Source: Mesorhizobium loti (lineage in GTDB: Bacteria > Pseudomonadota > Alphaproteobacteria > Rhizobiales > Rhizobiaceae). Taken from it: 64,000 nucleotides of DNA. Shown piece by piece: positions 35,533 through 47,377 of the stretch (position 1 is its first letter; each line of letters begins with the position of its first letter). The stretch covers positions 1,989,001-2,053,000 of the forward strand of contig CP050293.1 in NCBI GenBank assembly GCA_014189435.1, given 5' to 3'. The translations under genes and the position numbers were made by a program. The notes under the pieces were generated by a model. It saw only the letters and a list, made by a program, of their open reading frames with translations. It had not been told where the DNA came from and searched no databases.

Positions 35533-36717
35533 CTATTCCGCCGCCTGGCGCTCGCCAAAGGCGATGCCGGTAAAAGTCTGGTTCAGATGCATCGACCGGT
35601 ACTGTTCGCCATAGGTGCCGAAGCCGATGACATTGTTGACCCGGTAGAGCTCCGAGATATCGCGAAACACTTGCCGGTTGCGCGCATCGAGCCGGCGCAG
35701 CACGCAGTCGAAGCCGAGGATCATGTCGATGCTGCCAAGCCTCTCCTCGACATCGCGCAGTGCCGCGCGCGTCGATTCGACCATGTCCTTGGGTTGGGCG
35801 ATCGACAGCACGACGCCATCGTCTATGGCGCAGAAGAACGACAGCGAGCCGTCGGGATGCATCTTCTGGATCGACCGGCAGTAATATTCGCCGCCCACCT
35901 TCACCACCACCGGATGCGAGGCAAAGCTCAGCGGCGTCAGCGTCTGCGGGATGATGCCTACCGAGGCGGCATACTCCTCCGCCGCATTGGTTGCGTTGAA
36001 TTCGCGCACGATGCGGTGATCGGGATCGGACGCCGTCACCACCAGCTTTTCGTCGGTAGGAACGAAATTGTCGGTCTTGAAGACATGGAAGGGAATTTCG
36101 GTTGATATCAGCACGATGATGGCGCTGTCGGAGGTGACCTTGCCGTTCGAGATCAGGCGCGTCGTCTCGAATTTCAAATCGTCGCCGGCCGAGCCGCCAA
36201 GCAGCGGTATGTCGTCGAGACCCCAATGGATGGCCGAACTCACCGCTTCCTCGGCATAGGAGAGCCCGTCGATGAAGCAGAGTGCGAACGTGCCTTTGGT
36301 GCGGTCGCAACCCAGTCGCGCGCGCAATGATCGCCGCAAGGCCTCGACCTCGCTGGTGATCCTGTCCATGCCTGACGACGACAGATTGTCGACCATCACG
36401 CTGACGGCGGTGAACGTGGCGGACGGAAGCAGCATGGCGAGCACGTGGCCATCCTCGAGGCCTTGCGGCGTGATCTCGCCGGCGGTCGAGCAGCCGGCGT
36501 GGTGCAGCGCCGGCGCGTGGGTCATCAGCGCCTCGGAAAGGGTGCTGGCCTCGACCAGGCTCTGGGAAAAGAACAGCAGGGCAAAGCCGGCGTCGATGGC
36601 GGCTGCCTCCTGCGCGATCGCCCTGGCGAACGCCTCCATGTCGGGCTCGTCCGTGGTGAGCGCCGACAGGCCGCATGCATAGCGCGTCCGTGAACTGGCC
36701 AGCGATGTTCTCCGCAT
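35533..36717 (-). CDS. FIST-domain sensor protein (NosP-like)
   Basis: A 394-residue soluble protein with FIST_N (about 30-220, '[26 protein letters not shown]', '[13 protein letters not shown]') and FIST_C (about 230-370, '[18 protein letters not shown]', '[13 protein letters not shown]'). FIST proteins sense small ligands; NosP of Pseudomonas aeruginosa binds haem and nitric oxide and controls its co-transcribed kinase NahK. The same FIST-then-hybrid-kinase order occurs here with 14 bp between genes. Haem binding by this protein is inferred from the pairing only. ATG 36717 follows GGAGGA. Confidence 0.88.
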   Translation of the reverse strand: MRRTSLASSRTRYACGLSALTTDEPDMEAFARAIAQEAAAIDAGFALLFFSQSLVEASTLSEALMTHAPALHHAGCSTAGEITPQGLEDGHVLAMLLPSATFTAVSVMVDNLSSSGMDRITSEVEALRRSLRARLGCDRTKGTFALCFIDGLSYAEEAVSSAIHWGLDDIPLLGGSAGDDLKFETTRLISNGKVTSDSAIIVLISTEIPFHVFKTDNFVPTDEKLVVTASDPDHRIVREFNATNAAEEYAASVGIIPQTLTPLSFASHPVVVKVGGEYYCRSIQKMHPDGSLSFFCAIDDGVVLSIAQPKDMVESTRAALRDVEERLGSIDMILGFDCVLRRLDARNRQVFRDISELYRVNNVIGFGTYGEQYRSMHLNQTFTGIAFGERQAAE

Positions 36718-36983
36718 TTCCTCCGACGCATTTTTTGTGCGCGGCTGTTTTTACATGCTTCTGGCGCGCGGGCGTCGGCCAACATTGTTGCCCTCAATCG
36801 GTAGTTTGGCAATGGGGCGACCGGGACTGCATGTTTGGGCTCGGTCATGACCGAAAGTACAATGTGTCGCGTTTTGCGACGTGCTGTTTTTTGTGCGTTG
36901 TGCGGTGTACGAATAACGGATGGCTGATGCGCCAACACCGCGTCAGCAGCGTGATGACCAAGGTTGATACCCAGGGAGGATTC

Positions 36984-37484
<501 letters not shown>

Positions 37485-37504
37485 ACGAGGCAGTAGGGCA
37501 GTAA

Positions 37505-37558
37505 GGCAGTACGGCAATAGGGGAATCGGAGCCAATTTTTCCCTACTGCCGTACTGCC
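37505..37558. repeat. Large intergenic stem-loop between the small- and large-subunit genes
   Basis: Bases 37505-37523 (starting GGCAGTACGGCA) pair with 37541-37558 (ending CCGTACTGCC) with one mismatch over about 18 bases, around a 17-base loop. Further 'gcagtagggcagtaaggcag' tandem words precede it from 37490. It could adjust mRNA stability between the genes, or be a dispersed palindrome. It has no T run, so it is unlikely to be a strong terminator. Confidence 0.7.
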
Positions 37559-37598
37559 CTATTCACCTACTCCCCTACAATCTCGGGAGGAATTTCAT

Positions 37599-39947
<2,349 letters not shown>

Positions 39948-39959
39948 GGAGGAACGAGC

Positions 39960-40757
39960 ATGTATTCGGTCAACTATCACCGCGCCGCCTCGGTCACTGA
40001 TGCCGCCAAGCTGATCAAGACGGGTGACGCCAAGCTGCTGTCGGGCGGCATGACGCTGATCCCGGCGATGAAGACGCGGCTCGCCGCACCGTCCGACCTT
40101 GTCGACCTGTCGCGGATCAAGGAGCTGCAGGGCGTCAAGGTGTCGGGCAAGACCGTCACCATCGGCGCCGCGACCACGCATCACGCCGTTGCCAATGACG
40201 AGAAGCTGAAGAAGGCCTGTCCAGCACTTGCCCATCTGGCATCGCTGATCGGCGATCCGGCGGTGCGCCACAAGGGGACGATCGGCGGCTCGATCGCCAA
40301 CAACGATCCGGCGGCCGACTATCCGGCGGCGCTGCTGGCGTTGGGCGCCACCATCGTCACCAACAAGCGCCAGATCGCGGCGGACAAGTTCTTCAAGGGC
40401 CTGTTCGAGACCTCGTTGAAGGATGGTGAGATCGTCACCGCCGTCACCTTCACCGCGCCGGCCAAGGCGGCTTACGAAAAATTCCGCAACCCGGCATCGC
40501 GCTACGCCATCGTTGGCGTGTTCGTGGCCAAGGGCAAGGATGGCGTCAGCGTCGCCGTCACCGGCGCCGGCGACGACGGCGTCTTCCGCTCGAAGGAGAT
40601 CGAGGCGGCATTGGCCAAGAATTTCGCGGCCTCGTCACTCGACGGCGTGAAAGTGCCGGCGAAGAATCTGATGACCGACATTCACGCCTCGGCCGACTAC
40701 CGCGCCAATCTGATCGCGGTGATGGCCAAGCGCGCGGTTGCGGCAGCCAACGCCTGA
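39960..40757 (+). CDS. coxM: FAD-binding medium subunit of the molybdenum hydroxylase
   Basis: A 265-residue CoxM-type flavoprotein. FAD-binding loops are '[16 protein letters not shown]' near 28-43 and '[25 protein letters not shown]' near 101-125. It transfers electrons from the 2Fe-2S subunit to the outside acceptor. It starts 12 bp after the large-subunit stop with an AGGAGG ribosome site, and a terminator hairpin follows. No coxDEFG-type maturation genes are present in the window. Confidence 0.88.
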   Translation: MYSVNYHRAASVTDAAKLIKTGDAKLLSGGMTLIPAMKTRLAAPSDLVDLSRIKELQGVKVSGKTVTIGAATTHHAVANDEKLKKACPALAHLASLIGDPAVRHKGTIGGSIANNDPAADYPAALLALGATIVTNKRQIAADKFFKGLFETSLKDGEIVTAVTFTAPAKAAYEKFRNPASRYAIVGVFVAKGKDGVSVAVTGAGDDGVFRSKEIEAALAKNFAASSLDGVKVPAKNLMTDIHASADYRANLIAVMAKRAVAAANA

Positions 40758-40782
40758 CACCGGCTGGTCGTCGCGGACAAGG

Positions 40783-40807
40783 AAAGGGGCCTCCGTGGCC
40801 CCTTTTT
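40783..40807 (+). terminator. Rho-independent terminator after the molybdenum hydroxylase operon
   Basis: AAAGGGGCC (40783-40791) pairs with GGCCCC plus T residues (40797-40807) around a five-base loop, ending in five Ts. It lies 26 bp after the coxM stop. Confidence 0.8.
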
Positions 40808-41033
40808 CATGTGTGGCGACCTGTATCCGTCCATTTGCTGATGGATTCGCCGCCGCGCGGCAATCCTCTGCTTGAAGCAATTCCCGCCGATACTTTACTC
40901 GGAACTGATCCGGCAGCGATCTCGCACTTGCACAAAACGATATTGCACTGCAATATGGCCTGGGGCGGGAATGCGAGCCGGGTTCGGAATGTACCGCCGT
41001 GCCCTTTCGCATGTCCAATGCGAAAGGATCGGC

Positions 41034-42056
41034 ATGACCGACATCTCCGCGACGCACGCCGTTCCGTCCCGATCCGTCGCCGACAGACCGGCCAGGACAA
41101 GACTGGCCTATCTCGACGGCTGGCGCGGCCTGTCGATCGCCCTGGTGCTGATCGGCCATTTCTTTCCCGTTCCCGGAATCAATCTCGGCGTGCTTGGCGT
41201 CGAATTCTTCTTCGTGCTCAGCGGCCGGCTGATGGGCGAGATCCTGTTCATCGAACGCTACCCGCTGAAGAAATTCTTCAAGCGCCGCTTTTCCCGCATC
41301 TATCCGGCTCTTCTGGTCTTCGTGGTCGTCGCGATGATTGCGCTGTCCGGCACGTTCATCGCCTTCAAATGGAAGGCGGCGCTGACGGCGCTGACATTCA
41401 CCTACAATTATGCCGGCATTCTCGTGACGCGGGCAGGGGCGCTCGACCATATCTGGTCGCTCTGCATCGAGGAGCACGCCTATATCATCCTGGCGCTGAT
41501 CAGCGTCGTCGTCTCAAGCCGCTCTCGCGTCGTCGTGCTGCTCCTGGCGCTGGCCCTGCTTGCCATGGCCAACGGCGCGGTTTCGTACTGGGTCTTCGGG
41601 CTGGACTACGAAGCCACCTATTGGCGCACCGACGTGCATATCGCGTCGATCCTGCTGTCGGCTTCGATCTGCCTGCTCAAAGCCGATGGCAGGCTGCCGG
41701 CGGTCCTGAGGGGCCAGCATGTGGCCCTGGCGGCATCGATCTGCGCCGTTTTGCTGTTTCTCGATCCGGTGCCGACGCCGATCCACTATCTCTTGGCCGT
41801 CCCGCTGCTGGCTCTGGCCGTCAATGTGCTCGATTTCAGCCCACGGTATTTTTCCGGATTGCTGTCCTCCTGGCCGATGGCAACGCTGGGGCTGTGGTCG
41901 TACTCGCTCTATCTGTGGCAGCAGCCGTTCTACAAATTCGTCTATGAGCAAGGCAGCGCGCCGATCCCGATGCTGGCCGGCGTCTTTGCCTGCGCGCTGT
42001 GCAGCTACTATCTCATCGAGCGCCCGGCGCGAGAATGGCTCAACCGCAACTGGTGA
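41034..42056 (+). CDS. Acyltransferase-3 family membrane protein (OafA-like)
   Basis: A 340-residue integral membrane protein with about ten hydrophobic segments. The family start 'RLAYLDGWRGLSIALVLIGHFFPVPG' holds the catalytic His, and 'GVLGVEFFFVLSGRLMGEILF' with 'FFKRRFSRIYPALLVFV' follow, as in O-acetyl/acyl transferases that modify surface sugars. The substrate is unknown. The frame is open to 40872; ATG 41034 follows AAGGAT. Upstream (40808-41033) I see no other gene. Confidence 0.88.
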   Translation: MTDISATHAVPSRSVADRPARTRLAYLDGWRGLSIALVLIGHFFPVPGINLGVLGVEFFFVLSGRLMGEILFIERYPLKKFFKRRFSRIYPALLVFVVVAMIALSGTFIAFKWKAALTALTFTYNYAGILVTRAGALDHIWSLCIEEHAYIILALISVVVSSRSRVVVLLLALALLAMANGAVSYWVFGLDYEATYWRTDVHIASILLSASICLLKADGRLPAVLRGQHVALAASICAVLLFLDPVPTPIHYLLAVPLLALAVNVLDFSPRYFSGLLSSWPMATLGLWSYSLYLWQQPFYKFVYEQGSAPIPMLAGVFACALCSYYLIERPAREWLNRNW

Positions 42057-42071
42057 ATACCGCCGGTTTCG

Positions 42072-42560
42072 TCAGGCCGAGGGACTGTTTTTCCGCGCCT
42101 CAAGATACCGCCGCAGGCCGGTTTCGCCGCGCGGCGTCGTCCAGCGATGGTTCCACGCAAAGGCCGGCCGCAGGAGCGGTGCGAGGAATTTGAGGATCGG
42201 CCTCAGAACCGTGACCTGCCAGGTCAATTGCACATGGGTGCCGGTGCCGGATGGCGACAACTCCGCCCGCCACAGCCCGTCGAAATCGCCAAGCGTTTTC
42301 ACCACCACCAGCCGGCCGGGTTCGAGTTCCGCGGCTTCGATGATGAAATTCAACTCATAGGGCAGGGCGCCACGAGCCCTGGCTCTTGCACGCGAACCGA
42401 TGGTCGCCTTGCCCTTGCTGTCGAGCGGCACCACTTCCTTGTAGACGTCGCCCCACCAGAGCGGCAGCAACTCGGCATCCGAGAGCACCTCCCACACTTC
42501 CTGCGGCGTGCCTTCTGGGATGTGCCAGCTTTCGTCGAAGCGGAAGACGTTGCTCGGCAT
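42072..42560 (-). CDS. SRPBCC (START/Bet v1-like) family protein
   Basis: A 162-residue protein of the polyketide-cyclase/START fold: '[29 protein letters not shown]' is the common first strand-helix, and '[30 protein letters not shown]' ends in the long C-terminal helix. Members bind a hydrophobic ligand; no function can be given. GGAGGA precedes ATG 42560. It is convergent with the acyltransferase gene. Confidence 0.82.
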   Translation of the reverse strand: MPSNVFRFDESWHIPEGTPQEVWEVLSDAELLPLWWGDVYKEVVPLDSKGKATIGSRARARARGALPYELNFIIEAAELEPGRLVVVKTLGDFDGLWRAELSPSGTGTHVQLTWQVTVLRPILKFLAPLLRPAFAWNHRWTTPRGETGLRRYLEARKNSPSA

Positions 42561-42628
42561 CGCGTTTCCTCCGGTTGGCGGAAACACCTACATTAGCTCT
42601 GGCTTCCTTGTGTGACCAGCGCGGCGGG

Positions 42629-43126
42629 TCAGGCGGTGATCTGCCTGACGTAGTAGCGCACCGCTTTCTTGCCGCCGTGGATTACCGCGTCACCGGCCTC
42701 AGTGAAACCGAGCGCGGCGTGGAAGGCATCCGAGGCGGGATTGGGCGGGTCGGTGTTGACCTCGCAGGTGACCAGTGTGTGGCCGGCGCGAGCGACATGG
42801 TCGAACAGGTCCTGATAGAGCCGGCGGGCATGACCGCGGCCACGCGCGTCTGCCGCAACGACGACCCGGTCGACATAGACGAAGCGCTCGTAGCGTTCGC
42901 GGAACCATAGGAAATTCGGGCTGTCGTATCGGGCGTCCTGGTCGAAGGTCATGATGAAGGCTTCGAGATCGCCGATGCGGCGCGCGTAAAATGCTTCGCC
43001 AAGCAGGAAAGACAGCCGCTCAGCCTCCAGCCACGACAGTTCGGCGGCATGCTCGTTGTTGAGCGCCAGGATCGCCGCTTCGTCTTCGGCCGCTACATGG
43101 GCTATCGGGGCAGGGGCTGCGGTCAT
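42629..43126 (-). CDS. GNAT-family N-acetyltransferase
   Basis: A 165-residue GNAT protein. The acetyl-CoA loop is 'VDRVVVAADARGRGHARRLYQDLFDHVARAG' (R-x-x-G-x-G/A type, here RGRGHA) near 85-115, and 'DAFHAALGFTEAGDAV' is motif B. The substrate is unknown. Its ATG overlaps the stop of cutC by four bases (ATGA), so the two are likely co-translated. Confidence 0.88.
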   Translation of the reverse strand: MTAAPAPIAHVAAEDEAAILALNNEHAAELSWLEAERLSFLLGEAFYARRIGDLEAFIMTFDQDARYDSPNFLWFRERYERFVYVDRVVVAADARGRGHARRLYQDLFDHVARAGHTLVTCEVNTDPPNPASDAFHAALGFTEAGDAVIHGGKKAVRYYVRQITA

Positions 43127-43881
43127 GCCTTGGCTGCCGCGATGGTCGCCGCCACCAGTGGCGTGTCGGTCAGCGTGTTGCGATACTCGCGGTCGAGGTC
43201 GGAGCCGCCCATGCCGACATGGGGATTGCGGTAATCCATGGCGCTCGGCACATCCTTCAGCGCGGCGAAATGCATTTCGGACAGGCCGGTTTTGCTGCGC
43301 ACTTCGGCGATGTTGTGCAAATCGAGCCCACCGCAGCCGAGGATGACGATGCGGTCGCCGGCCTGCCGCACCAGATCCGCCAACAGCGGCAAGCCTTCGA
43401 TCGCGGTGTCGCGCTGGCCGCTGGTCAGCACGCGGCCGACCTTGCTGCGGATCAGCGATTCGAGCGCCTCGGCCGGGTCGCGCGTCATGTCGAAGGCGCG
43501 GTGGCAGGTGACGTTCAAGGCGCCGGCGGCTTGCGTCAGTTCGCTCATGCGCGCCTCGTCCATGGTGCCATCGGCGTTCAGGCAGCCGAACACCACGCCC
43601 GGCACGCCGAGCTCGCGCAGTGCCGAGACATCGGCGAGCATCGAGGCGTACTCGGTTTCGCTGTAGAGAAAATCGCCGCCGCGCGGCCGCACCATGACGT
43701 GAAACGGCACACTTGCCTGGTCGAGGGCGGCGCGCACCGTGCCGAGGCTCGGCGTGATTCCGCCTTCAACAAGGCTGGCGCACAGTTCGACCCGGTCGGC
43801 GCCGGCAGCTTGTGCTGCCAACAGGCCGTCAATGCCTTCGACACAGATTTCGATCAGCGGCAGGCGAGTTTCTCTGGTCAA
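43123..43881 (-). CDS. cutC: CutC family protein (copper homeostasis)
   Basis: A 252-residue TIM-barrel protein of the CutC family: 'LIEICVEGIDGLLAAQAAGADRVELCASLVEGGITPS' at the start, 'HVMVRPRGGDFLYSETEY' and 'VLTSGQRDTAIEGLPLLADLV' later. CutC has been linked to copper tolerance, though its molecular role is unsettled. The only start in this frame near the fold is TTG 43881, preceded by AGGATCG; no ATG is available. The GNAT gene overlaps its end. Confidence 0.9.
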   Translation of the reverse strand: MTRETRLPLIEICVEGIDGLLAAQAAGADRVELCASLVEGGITPSLGTVRAALDQASVPFHVMVRPRGGDFLYSETEYASMLADVSALRELGVPGVVFGCLNADGTMDEARMSELTQAAGALNVTCHRAFDMTRDPAEALESLIRSKVGRVLTSGQRDTAIEGLPLLADLVRQAGDRIVILGCGGLDLHNIAEVRSKTGLSEMHFAALKDVPSAMDYRNPHVGMGGSDLDREYRNTLTDTPLVAATIAAAKA

Positions 43882-43985
43882 GGGGCGATCCTATCCATGA
43901 TGTCGTCGCCAGCCCTAGCATCGGGCCCGTTGGTGCGAAAGCGCGAACAGCCCGCCGCCACTTGGGCCAGGCGGTATTTCCGTGC

Positions 43986-44014
43986 TTGACATTCCCATAA
44001 CCATATAGTTATGA
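43986..44014 (+). promoter_or_regulatory. Promoter of the AhpD-like gene
   Basis: TTGACA (43986-43991) is followed after 17 bp by TTATGA (44009-44014). The -10 box overlaps the first of two palindromes, so a bound regulator would block RNA polymerase. The AhpD-like gene starts 150 bp downstream. Confidence 0.5.
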
Positions 44015-44041
44015 GTAATCCATAGCCAATCAGTTATGGAT
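43996..44041. promoter_or_regulatory. Two adjacent operator-like palindromes
   Basis: CATAAC-N6-GTTATG (43996-44013) is an exact 6-bp inverted repeat. ATCCATA-N10-TATGGAT (44018-44041) is an exact 7-bp inverted repeat. Both contain the same 'cataac/gttatg'-like half-site ('agttatg' occurs twice). The region is AT-rich within a GC-rich surrounding. This suggests a dimeric repressor or activator site; the regulator is not identified. Confidence 0.6.
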
Positions 44042-44163
44042 TGGCTGACATCACGGCGTTGCAGCCGAGAAATCTTTTCAAACTCGAAAATCCGGATGCC
44101 ATGCTTCCGGGCGGCAAAACACGCCCCGACGAAACTTTTCAAAGGATTTCAAAGGAGAAGACC

Positions 44164-44619
44164 ATGCAAGCCAGGATCAAGAACCCCGCCGTCCTCATCC
44201 CCGGCTCCCTGCAGGCGCTGCTGGCGCTGGACAAGTCGACCGAGGCGGCCGGTGTGCCTTACGTGACGCGCAAGATGATCCATCTGCGCGCCAGCCAGAT
44301 CAACAACTGTGCCCTCTGCGTCGACATGCATGCGCGCGAACTGAAGAAGGCCGGCGAAAAGGACGAGCGCATCTTTGCGTTGGCGGCATGGCGGGAGACG
44401 CCTTACTTCACCGATGCGGAACGCGCGGCGCTGGCGCTGGCCGAGGCCGGCACACGGCTTGCCGACCGGCCGGACGCGGTGCCGGACGACGTCTGGGAGG
44501 AGGCCGCCCGGCATTATGATGAAAAGGCGCTCGCCGCGCTGGTCATCCAGATTGCGCTCATCAACGCCTTCAACCGACTGAACGCCACGACACGGCAGAT
44601 GGTCGGCTCCTGGGGGTAA
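44164..44619 (+). CDS. Carboxymuconolactone-decarboxylase/AhpD-like protein
   Basis: A 151-residue all-helical protein. 'VTRKMIHLRASQINNCALCVDMHARELKKAG' carries the E/R...C-x-x-C-x-x-H pattern of AhpD-type alkylhydroperoxidases, in which the two cysteines are redox active. It probably acts in peroxide or organic-hydroperoxide defence. AAAGGAGA precedes ATG 44164. The promoter with two palindromes lies about 150 bp upstream, so expression is likely induced by a specific signal. The open frame upstream to 44041 is not family-like. Confidence 0.88.
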   Translation: MQARIKNPAVLIPGSLQALLALDKSTEAAGVPYVTRKMIHLRASQINNCALCVDMHARELKKAGEKDERIFALAAWRETPYFTDAERAALALAEAGTRLADRPDAVPDDVWEEAARHYDEKALAALVIQIALINAFNRLNATTRQMVGSWG

Positions 44620-44710
44620 GCGCTTGGGGCAGGGTGGGCTGTGCGCAACGATGCGGCGAAGCGCGGAGCGCCTCCTCCCGGCCTCAGGGCACGGATACCG
44701 GCCTTGGCCG

Positions 44711-45142
44711 CTACTGGCGCAGCTCAGTGTTCTTGGCGCCTTCCTCGACCTGATCGATCACCAGCAGCTTGACGGGACCATCGCCGATATTGGTGGCCTG
44801 ATGCCACTGGCCGATCATTTCTATGATGAAATCGCCGGTCTTGTACGTGTTGCTGTTGCCGGTCTCGACATTGGTGACCTGCAGCGTCCCGGCCTGGACA
44901 TAGGCGTAGCGCGGGAAGGGGTGTCTGTGGACCGGCAAGGTCGCGCCCGGCGCGATGTCGTAGGTCGACACCAGCACCTGCACGTTCTTCTGCGGCAGCG
45001 TGATCGGCTGGCCGGACGCGGTCGTCGTGCGTGATGCCAGTGGCGTCACCACTACAGGCGTGCCGCTGCTGTCCAGCGCCCAAGCCGGGTGTGCGGAAAT
45101 GGCGACCGCGAACAGCAGCCCTGACATCAGAATTTTTCGCAT
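44711..45142 (-). CDS. Secreted cupin-domain protein
   Basis: A 143-residue protein with a signal peptide (about 1-22, 'MRKILMSGLLFAVAISAHPAWA') and one cupin barrel. Motif 1 is 'PGATLPVHRHPFPRYAYVQAGTLQV', with His residues able to bind a metal, and motif 2 is 'KTGDFIIEMIGQWHQATN'. It is a periplasmic metal-binding or small enzymatic protein of unknown role. The longer frame to 45313 is rejected because the signal peptide begins at 45142. Confidence 0.85.
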   Translation of the reverse strand: MRKILMSGLLFAVAISAHPAWALDSSGTPVVVTPLASRTTTASGQPITLPQKNVQVLVSTYDIAPGATLPVHRHPFPRYAYVQAGTLQVTNVETGNSNTYKTGDFIIEMIGQWHQATNIGDGPVKLLVIDQVEEGAKNTELRQ

Positions 45143-45362
45143 GATTCTCTCCAACCCAAGCGCCAGCATCGCGCGGCGGTCAGCCGCGTGCAAGTTAGCG
45201 CTGAGCGCCGGGTCCAGTGGACCTCGTGCGATGCGGCAGAGTTGGGCTAGCGGCCAAGAGCGGGTCGGTGATGAGTGCGGCTGTTGGCACAGGGGTCGCC
45301 AGGTCAGCCTCACAACAGTCAGAGCTAATATAAGGTTCGAGGCGTTACCACAGGAGGTTTCA

Positions 45363-45608
45363 ATGGTTTCCGCGATCGCAAATCAACATCGGCAAATACC
45401 GGAAAAACCAACGGCAGTGGGAAAGCCCGAAACGGGCGAAGGTTTTGCGCCAGGTCGCAGCGCGGACTCGGTTGGTCATCTCGCCAAAATCATGGTTGCC
45501 GCAACTGGTGACGTGGATGCTGGTGCGCAAGGTCGCGCGGCATCCAAGATCGCCAGGATGGACATCACGGTTTTGACGCCACCACCTGAAGAACCACCGG
45601 TGGTGTAA
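45363..45608 (+). CDS. Small hypothetical protein
   Basis: An 81-residue frame with a strong AGGAGG ribosome site seven bases before ATG 45363. The product is hydrophilic, with Lys/Gly/Ala-rich segments and a Pro-rich end ('TPPPEEPPVV'). No signal peptide, membrane segment or family is recognised. The ribosome site is the main reason to believe it. Confidence 0.45.
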   Translation: MVSAIANQHRQIPEKPTAVGKPETGEGFAPGRSADSVGHLAKIMVAATGDVDAGAQGRAASKIARMDITVLTPPPEEPPVV

Positions 45609-46060
45609 GATAAACCGTTCAGGCGCGTCGGGGCCGCGCTCGTCATCAGCGGAATGTGGCCCCGATCATGGGCTATGCGACGGCTCTCAGCGGCGGCTCC
45701 GCCAGCGTCCCCAGGCCGGCACATCCTGAGCAGGCGATCGTCTTTCCGGGGCAACCTGTCCGATGGGTGCCTTGCGGGCAACATGCCCATTCGACGCAGA
45801 CCATCTGGAGCAGGCGAAAACCCTACCGCTGCCATGACAGCACAGGCATTCCATATCCACTGAAACCATTGCCAATTCTTGCCCAACCAAAACACATTGT
45901 CCCCACGCCGCAAGTAGCAGGAATCATTGCGCTTTCAAGCGCAGCGCCCTGACTTAAACTGGGTGGATTGATGATGAGCGGAGAGATGGCCGGCGTCGAC
46001 GGCAAGGGCTGGTTGGGCGGCACAAGCTTTGCAAGATTGATCCACGCCTGCAACGGCGGG
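45609..46060. other. 452-bp stretch without a supportable gene
   Basis: Open frames exist on both strands (for example 45656-45952 plus, 45476-45913 minus), but none has a ribosome site, a family motif or a sensible protein composition. Codon composition is mixed. I see no repeat, hairpin with T run or RNA gene here. Confidence 0.5.
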
Positions 46061-46312
46061 CTATTGTTGCCCGGCCACCACCAGGGTCGTCGTGATGAGT
46101 TTCCTCCCCTCAATCCGCTTGAGGCAATGATCGGGAATATCTGGCCACGTCGCCTTGGCGCATTCTTTCTCCGTGACCGCGACGGATGTCCCCGGCTGCA
46201 CGCTGGCGGCCTGGGTAGCGGTGGATGACGCAAAGAGAACCGTCTGAGTTAGCAGAGCCGAGAAGGCGGCGACCTGGAACAGCACGGCAGCGAGGGCGAT
46301 TTTCTTGAGCAT
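46061..46312 (-). CDS. Small secreted protein, conserved rhizobial type
   Basis: An 83-residue protein with a signal peptide (about 1-35, 'MLKKIALAAVLFQVAAFSALL...ASSTATQAA'). The mature part has two cysteines in 'KECAKATWPDIPDHCLKRIEG'. The C-x-x-x-x-W-P-x-I-P-x-x-C-L pattern is one I recall from short periplasmic proteins of rhizobia; no function is known. Confidence 0.75.
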   Translation of the reverse strand: MLKKIALAAVLFQVAAFSALLTQTVLFASSTATQAASVQPGTSVAVTEKECAKATWPDIPDHCLKRIEGRKLITTTLVVAGQQ

Positions 46313-46630
46313 GCGGGAGAACGCTCTTCAACGCCTCCGGTTCCTCCGGCTTTCAGTTTTCGGCGCCCCAGCGGGAACGAGAGACGCGGATTCCGGTTAA
46401 GTAGATTATGCAAACAAAGAACCGCCACCGAAGGCCGAAGCGAAGAAGGCAGATCTCCAGCGTCGCGACAAAGATGCACCGCCAGAGCTTGAACACGTCG
46501 ATCCGCCACCGCGAGACGCGCGAGAGGCACCGGTACCCAATCCAAACGGCGATAAGAAACCCTGACGAGATCGGCCGAGGTTCTACGCTCCAGCCGTATC
46601 TCGGCGCGTGCAGCCCGCAGCGGCTGAAGG
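46313..46630. other. 318-bp stretch with one open frame lacking a start codon
   Basis: Bases 46401-46565 (plus) hold a frame closed at both ends that encodes a charged, Pro-rich peptide ('KEPPPKAEAKKADLQ', 'PPELEHVDPPPRD') but has no ATG, GTG or TTG near its front. It may be the tail of a decayed gene. Nothing else is supportable here. Confidence 0.35.
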
Positions 46631-47377
46631 TTAGAGCCGCTGCTTGCTCTTGATCCGCGCCCATTTGCTCTTCAGCCGCATCCATTTGCGCTTCGCATGC
46701 ATCCCAAGCTGGCCGCCTATCGAATTCAAGCGGTGATGGATTGCGAGATAATCGGGGTCTTCTCCACGCAGGATCGGATCGGCGACCATTGCCACTATGT
46801 CGGCGCTGTCCGGCAGGGAGCGGCTCTGGAAAAGATGAAAGAAGCAGCCATCGTAAAAGGTGGCCGTCCCCAGGCAACCTCTGCCGGCGAGCGGCCATCT
46901 CGGCAGGCCGACAAAGCTTGGATTGAGCAAATGGACAGGAACGCCGCGGTCGAACGCTGCCTGGGAAAGCCGTGCCGCAACGTCGAACTTGCTGTCGGGA
47001 GAGAAGGAAGGGCGGTCGAGGTCGATCCAGGTTTTCTTGGAGAAGCAGAGAAACATCGGGCCTGCATAGACGAACGCCGGATCGAGATGGTTCGCTGCCT
47101 GGGCGGCGCCGAATATCTCGCCGCGCTCTGCCGCCTCGAACGCCCGTTCCACGACAGTCCGGTTCAGCGGGAAGGCGTCTATGTCGAGATAGAGTACGCT
47201 CTCGTTTTCGGCGAGCTGCTCGGTGGTTCTCTGAAGCCAGTGGTCATGCGGCTCGCTCTCCGTGACGTCCTGGATGAGATCGAGGTCAAACGACTGCAGG
47301 ACGGCCGCCTGCGCAGCGACGAGCCTGGTGTTGATGTTCGATCTCCAGCACATGGAGCGTATGGAACGTGTTGGCAT
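46631..47377 (-). CDS. Glycosyltransferase-like protein (GT-A fold) of unknown substrate
   Basis: A 248-residue soluble protein. 'ENESVLYLDIDAFPLNRTVVERAFEAAERGEIFGAAQ' carries an Asp-x-Asp motif after a hydrophobic strand, as in nucleotide-sugar-using GT-A enzymes. 'GPMFLCFSKKTWIDLDRPSF' also fits such folds. The C-terminus is basic ('HAKRKWMRLKSKWARIKSKQRL'). ATG 47377 follows AGGAAG; another ATG is at 47353. The family was not identified with certainty. Confidence 0.65.
   Translation of the reverse strand: MPTRSIRSMCWRSNINTRLVAAQAAVLQSFDLDLIQDVTESEPHDHWLQRTTEQLAENESVLYLDIDAFPLNRTVVERAFEAAERGEIFGAAQAANHLDPAFVYAGPMFLCFSKKTWIDLDRPSFSPDSKFDVAARLSQAAFDRGVPVHLLNPSFVGLPRWPLAGRGCLGTATFYDGCFFHLFQSRSLPDSADIVAMVADPILRGEDPDYLAIHHRLNSIGGQLGMHAKRKWMRLKSKWARIKSKQRL

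Noticed and set aside
35519..36676. Long N-terminal extension of the histidine kinase frame
   Set aside because: It runs antiphase through the FIST gene on the same strand. The kinase-like sequence begins at 35518.
45656..45952. 98-codon plus-strand frame and its minus-strand counterpart
   Set aside because: No ribosome site, no motif, and strong overlap of equally poor frames on both strands.
46401..46565. Charged, Pro-rich open frame as a gene
   Set aside because: It has no start codon and a stop just before it. The peptide looks protein-like, but it cannot be supported as a gene on its own.
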